In this document: in pieces, positions 51,052-59,049 of the stretch
Numbering within the stretch: position 1 is the first letter of the stretch
How the letters are laid out: every line of letters starts with the position of its first letter
Assembly (NCBI RefSeq): GCF_011170125.1
Contig: NZ_BLLN01000002.1
Coordinates: forward strand, 186,001-250,000
DNA length: 64,000 nt
DNA from: Streptomyces diastaticus subsp. diastaticus
Lineage (GTDB): Bacteria; Actinomycetota; Actinomycetes; Streptomycetales; Streptomycetaceae
Direction of reading: 5' to 3'
The notes under the pieces: generated by a model
Seen by the model: only the letters and a program-made list of their open reading frames with translations
What the model was told of the DNA's origin: nothing
Databases searched by the model: none
Made by a program: the position numbers and the translations under genes

Positions 51052-52257
51052 TCAGCCGCGTGCCGAGGAGCGGCGCCGAGGGGCCTGGTCCGGCTCGTCC
51101 TCGTCCGCGGGCTCCTGGTCCTCCTCTTCCTCATCGAGGGGGGCGTCCTCGTCCTCGTCCCCGTCCTCGACGGGAGCCTCGTCCTCGTCCTCGGGGTACC
51201 CGTCCTCGGGGTACCCGTCCTCGGGTTCCTCCTCGTCGGCCTCGGGAGCGTCCTCGTCGCCGAACCCGTCGTCGTGCTCGTCGTCGAACTCCTCGTCCGT
51301 CTCCGCCGACGTGTCGTCGTCCTCGGCCTCGTCGCCCTCGTGGCCGTCCTCGGGTTCGTCGCCCTCGTCCTCGGGGGATTCCGCGCCGGAGGCTTGGCCG
51401 TTCTCCTCGGCGCGCGCCTCCTCCTCGCTCACGGCCTCGTCGTGGTCGACCACGACCTCGCCGTCGCGGATCTCGCCCCGCCAGCTGTCGGTCGCCTCAC
51501 CCCGCATCATGATGAACTTCCGGTACAGCTTCAGGTCGAGGCGGGCGCGGCGGCCCTGGGCGCGCCAGATGTTGCCCGTCTTCTCGAACAGGCCCTTGGG
51601 GAAGTACTCGAGGACCAGCAGCACCCGGGTCAGGTTGTCGGTGATCCGGTGGAAGGTGACGACGCCCTTGACGGTGCCCTTGGCGCCCTCGGTGGTCCAG
51701 GTGATCCGCTCGTCCGGCACCTGCTCGGTGACGTTCGCCTTCCAGCTACGGGTGGACTTGGCGACCTTCACCTTCCAGTTGCTGCTGGTGTCGTCGGACT
51801 TCTCGACGCTGACGACGCCCTTGGCGAAGGTGCTGAACTCCTGGAACTGGGTCCACTGGTCGTAGGCCTCACGCACCGGCACGCCGACGTCGATGTCCTC
51901 GGAGATCGTGACGCTCTTCGACTTGCCGCCGCCGCCCTTGCGCCCCTTGCCGAACACACCCTTGACCTTGTCCTTGATGGTGTCCATGACGTGGGAGCCC
52001 CCGGCGCTCAGCGCCGCCTGGGCGGGGGACCTGCCCTCGCCGAGCGCCTTGCCGCCCTTGGCCAGGGACTTCACCGCGCCGGTGGGGGCGGAGCCGTCCG
52101 CCAGCTTGCCGGCGCCCTCCCCGAGCTTGTGGCCCAGGCTGGTCACGGCGTGCCGCGCCCGGGCGCTCAGGTAGTTCTGCACCTCGTCGCGGAGCCGTTC
52201 GGTGGCCGGGTTCCTCGCGACCTCGTCCTTGAGCTTGGTGAAGGTGGATTCAGCCAC
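51052..52257 (-). CDS. gvpZ: Gas-vesicle cluster SRPBCC (cyclase/dehydrase) protein, GvpZ-type
   Basis: A 401-residue protein with three parts. Residues 1-115 are helical with a phasin/YtxH-like character (TKLKDEVARNPATERLRDEV). Residues 118-265 form an SRPBCC/polyketide-cyclase fold (SVTISEDIDVGVPVREAYDQ, NWKVKVAKSTRSWKANVTE, LVLEYFPKGLFEK). Residues 270-395 are an extremely acidic, repeat-containing tail (several EDGYPED units, DEDEDAPLDEEEEDQE) ending in basic RRRSSARG. GTG 52257 has GGAGG five bases upstream and overlaps gvpY in GTGGCTGA. Symbol by analogy to the S. coelicolor OAFGYZ order. Confidence 0.8.
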   Translation of the reverse strand: MAESTFTKLKDEVARNPATERLRDEVQNYLSARARHAVTSLGHKLGEGAGKLADGSAPTGAVKSLAKGGKALGEGRSPAQAALSAGGSHVMDTIKDKVKGVFGKGRKGGGGKSKSVTISEDIDVGVPVREAYDQWTQFQEFSTFAKGVVSVEKSDDTSSNWKVKVAKSTRSWKANVTEQVPDERITWTTEGAKGTVKGVVTFHRITDNLTRVLLVLEYFPKGLFEKTGNIWRAQGRRARLDLKLYRKFIMMRGEATDSWRGEIRDGEVVVDHDEAVSEEEARAEENGQASGAESPEDEGDEPEDGHEGDEAEDDDTSAETDEEFDDEHDDGFGDEDAPEADEEEPEDGYPEDGYPEDEDEAPVEDGDEDEDAPLDEEEEDQEPADEDEPDQAPRRRSSARG

Positions 52258-52840
52258 GGCTGCCTCCACGCGTCGAGCGGGACTTGGCGGCGGCCTTCTT
52301 GGCGGGTGCCTTGGCTCGCGTCGCCTGGGAGGCGGTCCTGCCGGCCGTCGAGGCCGCCTTCTTCGGGCCGCCGGAGCCCCGGGAGGCGCCCCGGCCGGAG
52401 GCGGACTTGCGGGAGCGCGCGGGCTTCTCCCCGGGCTCCTCGTCCCGGTCCTCCCGTCCGGTCGTCCCGTCCTCGGCCTCGCCCCGCGCGTCGTCACCCT
52501 CGGCACCGTCGGCGTCGCGCTCGCCCTCCTCGCGGGCGGCGTCAGGGTCGTCGAGGCGCAGGGTGCGCTCGTGCAGGGAGTCGGCGAGGCTGGTCGCCCG
52601 CTGGGTGAGGGCGTTGGTGGCCGCGGTCCTCGTGGCCCCGACGAGGTCCTTGCGGACCTGGTCGCTCAGGCCGCCGAGGAGCGGCGAATCGACCAGCATG
52701 CCGCCGATCTTCTTCGGGTCGAGGTCGAGCTTCTTGCCCGCCAGGAACATTCCGAAGCCGATCGCGAGTTTCGCTTTCTTCGTACGGCCCAGGAGGTATC
52801 CGCCCACCAGGGCCGCGCCTATCTTGACGTTGTCTGCCAT
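52250..52840 (-). CDS. gvpY: Gas-vesicle cluster protein, GvpY-type
   Basis: A 196-residue protein. The N-terminal 55 residues contain a glycine-rich hydrophobic segment (ALVGGYLLGRTKKAKLAIGF and GMFLAGKKLDLDPKKIG). The rest is helical, then a long Lys/Ser/Ala-rich low-complexity tail (KKAASTAGRTASQATRAKAP) that resembles histone-like tails and could bind nucleic acid or the vesicle surface. It lies between gvpG and gvpZ in an operon (24 bp after gvpG). Function unknown; symbol by order with S. coelicolor. Confidence 0.75.
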   Translation of the reverse strand: MADNVKIGAALVGGYLLGRTKKAKLAIGFGMFLAGKKLDLDPKKIGGMLVDSPLLGGLSDQVRKDLVGATRTAATNALTQRATSLADSLHERTLRLDDPDAAREEGERDADGAEGDDARGEAEDGTTGREDRDEEPGEKPARSRKSASGRGASRGSGGPKKAASTAGRTASQATRAKAPAKKAAAKSRSTRGGSRG

Positions 52841-52864
52841 TGCTGAGACCTCGCTCTCCGGGAT

Positions 52865-53119
52865 TCAGGGGCCCTGCTGGTTCTGCTGGTACGCCTCGCA
52901 CTCTTCGAGCCAGTCCAGCAAATCGTCCTCGCGGCGGTCGAACTCTTCCTCGTCGATCTCGCCGTCCAGCAGTTCCTTTTCCAGCGCGGCCAGTCTCTGG
53001 CGCACAGGACCCGGGTCGTAGTGTTCGCGCTCGGCGGCGAGCACCACTTGGTCGAGCACCCAAGCGGCGCCCCTCACCGGCGCGAGGGGAAAGGTGAGGA
53101 CATTCATGATGAGGCCCAT
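52865..53119 (-). CDS. gvpG: Gas-vesicle protein GvpG
   Basis: An 84-residue GvpG family protein: NVLTFPLAPVRGAAWVLDQV and LLDGEIDEEEFDRREDDLLD are characteristic. GvpG is a small coiled-coil accessory protein for assembly. Start ATG 53119 has GGAGG eight bases upstream. It sits after gvpF (78-bp gap) and before gvpY. Confidence 0.92.
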   Translation of the reverse strand: MGLIMNVLTFPLAPVRGAAWVLDQVVLAAEREHYDPGPVRQRLAALEKELLDGEIDEEEFDRREDDLLDWLEECEAYQQNQQGP

Positions 53120-53197
53120 ACCGAACGCCTCCGGCGGTCGAACGGATGACGCGTTCTCGGGGAATCCGCGTCGTGAATCCGCGTCACGCGCAGGGCG

Positions 53198-53911
53198 TCA
53201 CACGAAGCTGTAGGGCGGCAGCGGCCCGTTCAGGCTGAACGTGTAGTCGTCGCCGTACTTCTCCGCCGTCTCGTGCACCGCCTGGGAGAAGGCGGCCGCC
53301 TCGTCGCGGGGGACGAGATAGGAGACGTTCAGGAAATGCGCCTTCGTCGGCCCGGCGTCGGAGGCCCGCTCAGCGGCGGGGGCGAGGAGTCCGCCGATCC
53401 GCTCGGCGGCGGCGGCGTTCCTCGCCTCGATCTCGCGGGAGACCAGCTCGCCGAGGGCGACCTTCTCCCCGTGCGCGTCGGGGTTGTCGCGGGTCCGGTC
53501 CCGCAGCCGCCGCGCCTCGTCCGACCCGGTGAGGATCTCCCGCAGGAGGCTGTCCTCGTCCCGGGCGACCTTCAGGTTGTACTCCAGCCGGCCGTCGAGT
53601 TCCGCCAGCCGCTGGGCGTAGGTCTCCTGCTCCTGCACGAGCGCGGCCCGCACCTCGTCGTCGTCCGGACCGACCAGGCCGAACCGCATCGGCAGCGCCG
53701 CGCCGTCGGCCATCAGCCGCTCCAGGACGCTCTGGTGGGCGACGAGGTCGCGGCGCTTCGCGCGGAGTCCTGCCGGGGCGTCGCTGACGACGGCGGCGTG
53801 CCGCTCCGACTGGACGACCCGCAGGCCGGACGGGGTCTCGCCGACCCCGGTGAGTCCGTCGAGCCGCAGCGGGTGGTCGGCCGCGGTGATGGCGTAGATG
53901 TAGGTGGCCAT
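53198..53911 (-). CDS. gvpF: Gas-vesicle protein GvpF
   Basis: A 237-residue GvpF/L family protein: MATYIYAITAADHPLRLDGL at the start, HQSVLERLMADGAALPMRFG in the middle and FSLNGPLPPYSFV at the end. It begins one base after the gvpA stop (TGACATG), so it is translationally coupled. ATG 53911 is chosen for this junction and the family N-terminus; the longer frame is a gvpA shadow. The second family member is at 50083-50940. Confidence 0.93.
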   Translation of the reverse strand: MATYIYAITAADHPLRLDGLTGVGETPSGLRVVQSERHAAVVSDAPAGLRAKRRDLVAHQSVLERLMADGAALPMRFGLVGPDDDEVRAALVQEQETYAQRLAELDGRLEYNLKVARDEDSLLREILTGSDEARRLRDRTRDNPDAHGEKVALGELVSREIEARNAAAAERIGGLLAPAAERASDAGPTKAHFLNVSYLVPRDEAAAFSQAVHETAEKYGDDYTFSLNGPLPPYSFV

Positions 53912-53912
53912 G

Positions 53913-54365
53913 TCACTCCTCCCTGCGCTGGCTGGTGCGGCGGGAGGAACCGGAGGAACTGGACTTGCGCGCCGGGCGCTTCTCCGTCTCCTTCTCCTCG
54001 TCGTCGTCACGGCCGCCCTGGAAGGACTCCGTGAACGCCTCCACCGCGCCGGTCAGCGCTCCTTTCGACTTCCCTTTGGCACCGCTCTCCACGGTGTCCC
54101 CGACGATGTCGGTGAGCTGGGTCGGCGCCTTGCGTCCGGACTCCAGGTCGAGCCGGTTGCACGCCTCGGCGAACCGCAGGTAGGTGTCGACGCTGGCGAC
54201 CACCACCCGCACGTCGACCTTCAGGATCTCGATGCCCACGAGCGAGACGCGGACGAAGGCGTCGATGACGAGGCCCTTGTCGAGAATCAGCTCGAGGACG
54301 TCGTAGAGATTTCCGGAACCGCCCCCGCTGTTGTTGGCGGAACTGCTCTGCTGTACGAGACTCAT
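53913..54365 (-). CDS. gvpA: Gas-vesicle structural protein GvpA
   Basis: A 150-residue GvpA/J family protein and the probable main shell component. The core [40 protein letters not shown] and [15 protein letters not shown] is canonical. The C-terminal 60 residues are an extra charged, Ser/Arg-rich tail; typical GvpA is about 70 residues, so this is a Streptomyces-type extended form. GGAAGGGAGC upstream of ATG 54365 is a strong ribosome-binding site, fitting the expected high expression. Confidence 0.93.
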   Translation of the reverse strand: MSLVQQSSSANNSGGGSGNLYDVLELILDKGLVIDAFVRVSLVGIEILKVDVRVVVASVDTYLRFAEACNRLDLESGRKAPTQLTDIVGDTVESGAKGKSKGALTGAVEAFTESFQGGRDDDEEKETEKRPARKSSSSGSSRRTSQRREE

Positions 54366-54431
54366 GGTCGGGCTCCCTTCCGATGAGTGGTGCGTTCGAG
54401 CTCTTTCCGGCGGGAGGTCCGCGCGGAAGGC

Positions 54432-54740
54432 TCAGCGGTCTACTTGACCCCGCGTGTAACGGTGCGTCCGTTCGTATCCGAGGAGTTCCCCCTGCTTTCC
54501 GAGGGAGACGTGATAAGAAGCCATCACGCTGGTCGTGTCCGGGACCTTCTCGATCTCGACCACTTCCACGTCCGCCGTCCAGCCGTCCTCCGTGGCCTTC
54601 ATCGAGGAGACGGAAGAGGGCCGGCAGCCGATGAGTTCGGCCAGTTGGCCGGCGGCCTGGCGCATCGCCTCGGATATCCCGACGCGCTTCGGGGCGGCCC
54701 CGCCGCCCTCTTTCCCGCCGTTCTCCTCATCCTTCGCCAT
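54432..54740 (-). CDS. gvpO: Gas-vesicle protein GvpO
   Basis: A 102-residue GvpO family protein: SEAMRQAAGQLAELIGCRPS followed by DGWTADVEVVEIEKVPD and ASYHVSLGKQGELLGYERTH. It is the first gene of the minus-strand gas-vesicle operon (O-A-F-G-Y-Z). AGGGAA precedes ATG 54740. Upstream lies a solute-binding-protein gene ended by a very strong terminator, so the operon should have its own promoter in 54741-54860, which I could not resolve. Confidence 0.9.
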   Translation of the reverse strand: MAKDEENGGKEGGGAAPKRVGISEAMRQAAGQLAELIGCRPSSVSSMKATEDGWTADVEVVEIEKVPDTTSVMASYHVSLGKQGELLGYERTHRYTRGQVDR

Positions 54741-54860
54741 GCGGTTCCCTGCCTTGTCTCATGGATTCCTCCGCTCCACCCGTTCACCTATTCGAGCGGG
54801 TCTTTTCACCGCGTTCCCGGGCCGCCCGCACGTATGCGTTCGCGGATGAGGACGCCCGGA

Positions 54861-54902
54861 ACGCCGCAGGGGCGGCCGCGTGCGCGGCCGCCCCTGCGGC
54901 GT
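54861..54902 (-). terminator. Terminator after solute-binding-protein gene
   Basis: A 20-bp perfect inverted repeat with a 2-base centre (54861-54880, 54883-54902), 25 bases past the stop of the minus-strand gene at 54928. Confidence 0.9.
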
Positions 54903-54927
54903 CGGTGCCCGTCCCCGGGCGGGCGGC

Positions 54928-56262
54928 TCACCCGTTGCCCGCCTGGGGGTTCTCGGAGACGGCGGCGTGGCGCTGGAGGCGGGCGAGGACGGCCTTCGGG
55001 GAGCCGCCGGGGGCGACGGCGTCGGCGAGGCCGTTCCTGACGCGGGTGCTCAGCCCCGGCCAGGAGGTCTTCTCGGACGGATAGAGGCGGGCGTCGGGGA
55101 GTTCGGCGAGGAAGCGGCGCAGGGCGGTGCCGCCGGGGGCGGCGGTGAGGGTGTCGGAGGCGGTGTGGGTGACGGGCAGCAGGTCGTGGGCGTGGGTGAG
55201 GGCGAGGACGTTCTTCTCGCGGTACACGTGGTCGAGGAAGGCGCCGGCCTCCTCGGGGTGCCCGGCCTGCCGGAAGCCGATCATCCAGTCGGTGACACCG
55301 AGCGTGGCGCCCGCGCCCTCGGTCCGCCCGGGGACGGGGACGACGCCGTGGCGGACGCCCGAGCGTGCGGCGGCGCGCGTCAGCGAGGGGTGCCCGTTGA
55401 CCATGCCGACCCGGCCCTTGGCGAAGGCGGCGTAGGCCTCGCTGCGGTTCAGCTCGCCCGGGGCGGTGGGCCCGGTCAGCCCCTTGCCGACCAGTTCCTT
55501 CTTCAGCCAGCTCACCGTCTCGACGTTCTCCGGCGAGTCGAAGGTGTACGAGCCGAGTTCGTCGGTGTACCCGGAGCCGCCGGAGAGCAGCCAGTTGAGG
55601 GTCTCGGCCTGCGCCTCCTCGGGGCCGAGCGGCAGCGCGTACGGGTAGGGCACGTCACGCTTCTTCAGGGCCTCGGCGGCGGTCCGCACCCCCTCCCAGG
55701 TCTTCGGCGGGGTCAGGCCCGCCTCCTCGAAGAGGTCACGGTTGTAGAAGAGCAGCCGGGTGGAGGCGGCGAACGGCATGCCGTACTGCACCCGCTGGAT
55801 CTCCCCGGCACGCGCGAGCGAGGGCAGGAAGTCGGCCTGGGTGCCTATGGAGAGCAGGTCGTCGGCGCGGTACAGCTTGCCGGCGGCGGCGTAGCCGGCG
55901 TACGTACCGCTGACCGCCAGGTCGGGGGCGTCGCCCGCCGCGACCTGGCGGGCCAGGACCGTGTCGACGGTGCGCCAGGGGTGCACCTCCACGTCGACGG
56001 ACGTGCCGGGGTGGCCCTTCTCGAAACTGGCGACGACCCGCTTCCAGTACCCCTTGCTGCTGGTGGCGGCCGAGTCGCCGTACTCGGGGGCGACCAGGCG
56101 CAGCGTGACCTCCTCGTCCGCCGCCCCCTCCGCGCTCCCCGGACCGCAGCCGGTCGCCGCGAGCGCGAGGACGGCCGCGAGCGCGGTGGCCGTCCGCGCC
56201 GCTGTCCGGCCACGCCGGTCGCCTCGTCCCTCGCCCCGTCCCTCGTGGTGGTGTCGCCGCAC
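54928..56262 (-). CDS. ABC-transporter extracellular solute-binding lipoprotein (sugar type)
   Basis: A 444-residue family 1 solute-binding protein, anchored to the membrane by lipidation at the cysteine in ALAATGC after an N-terminal Arg-rich and hydrophobic signal. The mature part has the sugar-binder pattern: LRLVAPEYG, GMPFAASTRLLFYNRDLFEE, AGLTPPKTWEGVRTAAEAL, and AYAAFAKGRVGMVNGHPS. GTG 56262 follows CGGAG at 6 bases. No permease or ATPase gene is adjacent; Streptomyces often uses a shared ATPase (MsiK). It is divergent from an SIS gene and near nagK/nagA, so an amino sugar is a plausible ligand. Confidence 0.87.
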   Translation of the reverse strand: MRRHHHEGRGEGRGDRRGRTAARTATALAAVLALAATGCGPGSAEGAADEEVTLRLVAPEYGDSAATSSKGYWKRVVASFEKGHPGTSVDVEVHPWRTVDTVLARQVAAGDAPDLAVSGTYAGYAAAGKLYRADDLLSIGTQADFLPSLARAGEIQRVQYGMPFAASTRLLFYNRDLFEEAGLTPPKTWEGVRTAAEALKKRDVPYPYALPLGPEEAQAETLNWLLSGGSGYTDELGSYTFDSPENVETVSWLKKELVGKGLTGPTAPGELNRSEAYAAFAKGRVGMVNGHPSLTRAAARSGVRHGVVPVPGRTEGAGATLGVTDWMIGFRQAGHPEEAGAFLDHVYREKNVLALTHAHDLLPVTHTASDTLTAAPGGTALRRFLAELPDARLYPSEKTSWPGLSTRVRNGLADAVAPGGSPKAVLARLQRHAAVSENPQAGNG

Positions 56263-56698
56263 GTCGTGCTCCGCCCCTGCCGTCGGTCCGCCGGGCCCGC
56301 CGCACCGGCCGGGCCCGCCCCGCCCGGGCCGCTCCCGGACGTACCGGGAAGATGTACACCGCCCGGCGGCGGGCTCCGGACCACCTCCGGTCGCCGTTGC
56401 CCCGGCTTGTCCGGGACTGCTATGCACTTCCGTGCGCGGGTCACATCGACCTTGCACACCGCGTCCACCGCGCGTCACACGGACCGCACGCGGCCTCCGG
56501 CGGGTCCGCACAGCCCGGCGGGAACCGGGGCGGCCGTACCGACGTACCGTCTGACCTCGAAAGCCACCACCGCACCACCGCACCACCGGCGGCACGCCGC
56601 CACAGGCACCACGCAGACAGAACGCACGACCGCACAGCCCCGCCAGGGGCGGCCGCACCGGAGCCGCCCGGGCGGACCACCGTGAGGGGTAGCCGCGC
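56263..56698. other. Divergent spacer between solute-binding and SIS genes
   Basis: About 435 bp without a supported gene. It must hold both promoters. I found no dre-like site in it. A short ACCACCGC direct repeat (three copies) is at about 56560-56590. GAGGGG precedes ATG 56699. Confidence 0.45.
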
Positions 56699-57622
56699 AT
56701 GTCCCGTACCGCAGCAGAGATCACCACCCAGCCCGCCTGCTGGCGCCGCGCCGCAGCCGAGGCGACCGGCTTCACCGGCGCGCCCCGGCCCGGCGAGCGG
56801 GTCGCCGTCGTCGGCTGCGGCACCTCGTGGTTCATGGCGCAGGCGTACGCCGCGCTGCGTGAGGGCGGCGGGCAGGGCACCACGGACGCCTTCGCCGCCT
56901 CGGAGTTCCCGCACGCCCGGACCGCCGGGGCCTACGACCGGGTGGTGGCGCTCACCCGGTCGGGGACGACCACGGAGGTGCTCGAACTGCTCGCCCGGGT
57001 ACGCGCCGCGGGGACCACCACGGTGGCGCTGACCGCCGACCCGGCGACGCCGGTGATGACCACCGCCGACGAGGTGGCCGTACTGGACTGGGCCGACGAG
57101 GAGTCGGTGGTCCAGACCCGGTTCGCCACCAGCGCCCTCGCCTTCCTCCGCGCCACCCTCGGCGACCTCCCCGGCCTCGGCTCCGTGGCCCGCGCGGCCG
57201 ACGAAGCCGAACACGCGGTCACCGAGCCGCTCTCCCGGTCGCTGCTCACCGCCGAGCAGTGGACCTTCCTCGGCCGGGGCTGGGCCTACGGCCTCGCCCA
57301 GGAGGCGGCCCTGAAGATGCGGGAGGCGGCGGGCGCCTGGACGGAGGCGTACCCGGCGATGGAGTACCGCCACGGTCCCGTCGCGATCGCCGCCCCCGGC
57401 CGCGTCACCTGGCTCTTCGGCGAGGCCCCCGACGGCCTCGCCGAAGAGGTCCGCGCGGTCGGCGGCCACTTCGAACACCACCCGTCGGCCGACCCGCTCG
57501 CCGACCTCGTCCGCGCCCAGCGCCTCGCCGTCGCCCTCGCCGAGAGCCGCGGCCAGGACCCGGACAGGCCCAGGAACCTGACACGCAGTGTGGTGCTGGG
57601 GGCGGGAACCCCGGAGGTCTGA
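56699..57622 (+). CDS. SIS-domain sugar-phosphate isomerase/deaminase (AgaS/NagB-II-like)
   Basis: A 307-residue double-SIS protein resembling the isomerase half of GlmS and the AgaS/NagB-II deaminases, which convert an aminohexose-6-phosphate to a ketohexose-6-phosphate with loss of ammonia. GCGTSWFMAQAYAALRE and TRSGTTTEVLELL form the first SIS site; GRGWAYGLAQEAALKMREAA with EAYPAMEYRHGP forms the second, the conserved E...HGP region bearing catalytic residues. Glutaminase sequences of GlmS are absent, so synthesis is unlikely. It precedes nagK-nagA by 494 bp and its substrate is probably GlcN-6-P or GalN-6-P. Confidence 0.83.
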   Translation: MSRTAAEITTQPACWRRAAAEATGFTGAPRPGERVAVVGCGTSWFMAQAYAALREGGGQGTTDAFAASEFPHARTAGAYDRVVALTRSGTTTEVLELLARVRAAGTTTVALTADPATPVMTTADEVAVLDWADEESVVQTRFATSALAFLRATLGDLPGLGSVARAADEAEHAVTEPLSRSLLTAEQWTFLGRGWAYGLAQEAALKMREAAGAWTEAYPAMEYRHGPVAIAAPGRVTWLFGEAPDGLAEEVRAVGGHFEHHPSADPLADLVRAQRLAVALAESRGQDPDRPRNLTRSVVLGAGTPEV

Positions 57623-58074
57623 CCCCCGTCAGCCGTCACCTCACACCGCCGCGGACGTGGCCGTCACCGCCGTCGGGACCCGACACCGGCGGTACGACCG
57701 AGTCCTGGGCAACACCGTCGGCCCCACGACGGCCACGTCCCGCACGTACGCACGACCCGGCCGGGCTCGCGCCCCCGCCCGAGCCCGGCCGGCGCTTGCG
57801 ACAGGCCCCGAGCCCGGCCGGCACCGGAGACCACCCCGCAGCCGCACCGGAGAGCGGTCCCGGCCACGACGACAACTCCGGCCGGCGCCCGCGACAGGCC
57901 CCGTCCCGAGCCCGGCCGGCGCCGGGCGCCGCCCCGCGGCCGCACCGGAGACGCGCCCCCGGCCACGAGGACGGCCCGGCCGGCGCCTGAGGCCCCCCGG
58001 CGGCCCCGCCGGACGGCCCGGCGGGCGCGGTCGGCAGCACCCGCCCCGGTGAGCGCGCCGCAGGCGATTTTCCC
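57623..58074. other. Intergenic region with imperfect tandem repeat upstream of nagK
   Basis: About 450 bp with no supported gene, dominated by CCGAGCCCGGCCGGCG-type motifs and the repeat at 57798-57986. Open frames here are translation artefacts of the repeat. Confidence 0.5.
57798..57986. repeat. Two imperfect copies of a ~93-bp direct repeat
   Basis: GCGACAGGCCCCG recurs at 57798 and 57891; the following bases align through GAGCCCGGCCGGC, CCGGAG, CCCGCAGCCGCACCGGAGA/CCCGCGGCCGCACCGGAGA, CGGCCACGA and CCGGCCGGCGCC. An additional partial copy precedes (57779-57797). Confidence 0.75.
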
Positions 58075-58090
58075 ACTGGACTAGACCTCT
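58075..58090. promoter_or_regulatory. DasR operator (dre) of the nagKA operon
   Basis: ACTGGACTAGACCTCT compared with the dre consensus ACTGGTCTAGACCACT: 14 of 16 match. It lies 27-42 bp upstream of the nagK start. DasR is the GntR-type regulator of N-acetylglucosamine metabolism in Streptomyces and is released by GlcN-6-P. Confidence 0.85.
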
Positions 58091-58116
58091 CCCTCCCCAC
58101 CGGTCAGACTGTCCGG

Positions 58117-59049
58117 GTGAGACATGTGATCGCGCTCGACGTGGGCGGCACGGGAATGAAGGCCGCGCTGGTCGGCCCGGACGGCGACCTGCTGTACGAG
58201 GCGCGCCGGGAGACCGGCCGTGAGCGGGGCCCCGACGCCGTCGTGGCCTCGATCCTCGACTTCGCCGCCGACCTGCGCGCCCAGGGCCTTCACCGGTTCG
58301 GGGAACAGGCCGCGGCGGCGGGCGTCGCCGTGCCCGGGATCGTGGACACCGAGAAGGGCGTCGCGGTCTACGCGGCCAACCTCGGCTGGTCCGACGTCCC
58401 CCTGCGGGACATGCTCGCCGAGCGCCTCGGCGGCACCCCGGTCGCCCTCGGCCACGACGTACGCACCGGCGGCCTCGCCGAGGGCCGCATCGGGGCGGGC
58501 CACGGCGCCGACCGTTTCCTGTTCATGCCGCTCGGCACGGGCATCGCCGGTGCCATCGGCATCAACGGCGTCATCGAGCCGGGCGCGCACGGCTGCGCGG
58601 GCGAGATCGGCCACGTCGTGGTGCGCCCGGGCGGCGTGCCCTGCGGCTGCGGCCAGCGGGGCTGCCTGGAGCGGCTCGCCTCCGCCTCCGCGGTCTCGCT
58701 GGCCTGGGCGGCGGCGAGCGGCGACCCGGAGGCGGACGCGGCCGACTGCGCGAAGGCGGTCGAGGCCGGCGACCCGCGGGCGGTCGCCGTCTGGCAGGAG
58801 GCGGTGGACGCGCTCGCCGACGGGCTGGTCATGGCCGTCACTCTGCTGGACCCCCGCACCCTGATCATCGGTGGCGGGCTGGCCGAGGCGGGAGAAACGC
58901 TGTTCGCGCCACTGCGGGCGGCGGTGGAGGAACGCGTCACCTTCCAGAAACTCCCCACGATCGTCCCGGCGGCCCTCGGGGACACCGCCGGATGCCTGGG
59001 CGCGGGACTCCTCGCCTGGGATCTACTCGCCACGGAGGTGTCCGGCTGA
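58117..59049 (+). CDS. nagK: ROK-family N-acetylhexosamine kinase NagK
   Basis: A 310-residue ROK sugar kinase phosphorylating N-acetylglucosamine (or a related amino sugar) at O6. The ATP-binding DVGGTGMK starts the protein, LPxxxxGxG-type loop FMPLGTGIAGAIGING follows, and GCGQRGCLE with EIGH supplies the ROK zinc site. GTG 58117 lies just after a dre operator, so DasR control is expected. It overlaps nagA by one base (TGATG), forming a tight operon. Confidence 0.9.
   Translation: MRHVIALDVGGTGMKAALVGPDGDLLYEARRETGRERGPDAVVASILDFAADLRAQGLHRFGEQAAAAGVAVPGIVDTEKGVAVYAANLGWSDVPLRDMLAERLGGTPVALGHDVRTGGLAEGRIGAGHGADRFLFMPLGTGIAGAIGINGVIEPGAHGCAGEIGHVVVRPGGVPCGCGQRGCLERLASASAVSLAWAAASGDPEADAADCAKAVEAGDPRAVAVWQEAVDALADGLVMAVTLLDPRTLIIGGGLAEAGETLFAPLRAAVEERVTFQKLPTIVPAALGDTAGCLGAGLLAWDLLATEVSG

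Noticed and set aside
57588..58052. Plus-strand open frame after the SIS gene
   Set aside because: Arg/Pro-rich translation of the 93-bp repeat; no start signal or domain.
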